Part shown: positions 6,108 through 6,260 of the stretch, one piece after another | Layout: each line of letters opens with the position of its first letter | How positions within the stretch are numbered: position 1 is the stretch's first letter | Origin: Patescibacteria group bacterium | GTDB lineage: Bacteria > Patescibacteria > UBA1384 > XYA2-FULL-43-10 > 1-14-0-10-43-13 | Assembly (NCBI GenBank): GCA_023484645.1 | Contig: JAMCZZ010000039.1 | Coordinates: 1 to 6,260 of the forward strand | DNA: 6,260 nt | Reading direction: 5' to 3' | Notes under the pieces: generated by a model | What the model saw: only the letters and a program-made list of their open reading frames with translations | Database searches by the model: none | Told to the model about the DNA's origin: nothing | Made by a program: the position numbers and the translations under genes

Positions 6108-6260
6108 AATTTGCTTCAGATGTAGCGCTGTGACAACCACAGTCTTTTTTGATGTTATAATCCTCTATTAATTTTAGGATTAGATTTTTTACCTTTTGGT
6201 TATTCTCTGCCATAACCTTGAGTACCTCTTGTGCACTAACAGGCTTAATATCCTCAACTC
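6103..6260 (-). CDS. C-terminal end of an unidentified protein, cut by window edge
   Basis: An open frame enters from the right edge and runs 51 full codons to TAA at 6105-6103, beginning VEDIKPVSAQEVLKVMAENN and ending KKDCGCHSATSEANS. It looks like a charged amphipathic helix (about residues 8-33 of the fragment) followed by a flexible tail with Cys-Gly-Cys-His, which could bind metal or form a disulfide. I do not recognise the family. Strand, spacing (24 nt to the next start) and lysine-rich composition fit an operon member. The first 19 bases in the window are identical to, and in the same frame as, a stretch in the following glycosyltransferase. Coding status is supported by the frame being open for its whole length and ending just before the next gene, but 158 nt is little evidence. 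Confidence 0.6.
   Translation of the reverse strand, partial: VEDIKPVSAQEVLKVMAENNQKVKNLILKLIEDYNIKKDCGCHSATSEANS
6242..6260. repeat. 19-bp direct repeat, copy at the right window edge
   Basis: Identical to 5474-5492 and in the same reading frame, encoding VEDIKP of the partial upstream gene. It reaches the last base of the window, so its full length is unknown and the match may go on. Confidence 0.9.

Noticed and set aside
1..6260. CRISPR array, tRNA, rRNA, insertion sequence or toxin-antitoxin pair
   Set aside because: No spaced repeats, no cloverleaf or ribosomal sequence and no transposase motif were seen; nearly all bases are in the genes described.

Overview
The window is a fully co-directional, minus-strand piece of a polysaccharide or glycan biosynthesis operon. 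It holds five complete genes and is cut at both ends (a partial gene at each edge). Transcription runs from high to low coordinates. The DNA is AT-rich, most proteins are lysine-rich, spacing is very tight (gaps of 24, 15, -1, 25, 61 and 0 nt), and the code is standard (TAA stops, one TGA). Compact AT-rich sugar operons of this style are typical of uncultured Candidate Phyla Radiation (Patescibacteria) genomes such as Microgenomates. That placement is an inference from style, not from a marker gene. The Shine-Dalgarno sites (GGGAGG, AAGGA) favour a bacterium.

Layout in transcription order: (1) 6260-6103, the C-terminal 51 residues of an unidentified protein ending in a Cys-Gly-Cys-His tail; (2) 6078-4867, a GT4-type (GT-B fold) glycosyltransferase; (3) 4851-3574, a radical SAM protein with a SPASM-like C-terminal cysteine cluster; (4) 3574-2429, a second GT4-type glycosyltransferase; (5) 2403-1495, an HD-domain metal-dependent phosphohydrolase; (6) 1433-399, an extended-SDR NAD-dependent sugar-nucleotide epimerase resembling CDP-paratose/CDP-tyvelose 2-epimerases; (7) 398-1, the N-terminal 132 residues of an RmlA/GalU-like sugar-phosphate nucleotidyltransferase.

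How they may work together: the nucleotidyltransferase would activate a sugar phosphate, the epimerase would remodel the NDP-sugar, and the two glycosyltransferases would add sugars to a growing surface glycan. The radical SAM/SPASM enzyme and the HD phosphohydrolase are the non-standard members, and neither substrate can be read from sequence. No promoter or convincing terminator is visible, so the window seems to lie inside a longer transcript.

Most worth a second look: a perfect 15-bp tandem duplication that lays down a second start codon, a five-codon stop-ended mini-ORF and a GGAG ribosome site in front of the HD gene; loss of the catalytic Tyr of the YxxxK motif in the epimerase; the radical SAM and HD genes embedded among glycosyltransferases; and a 19-bp in-frame repeat shared by the first glycosyltransferase and the truncated upstream gene.
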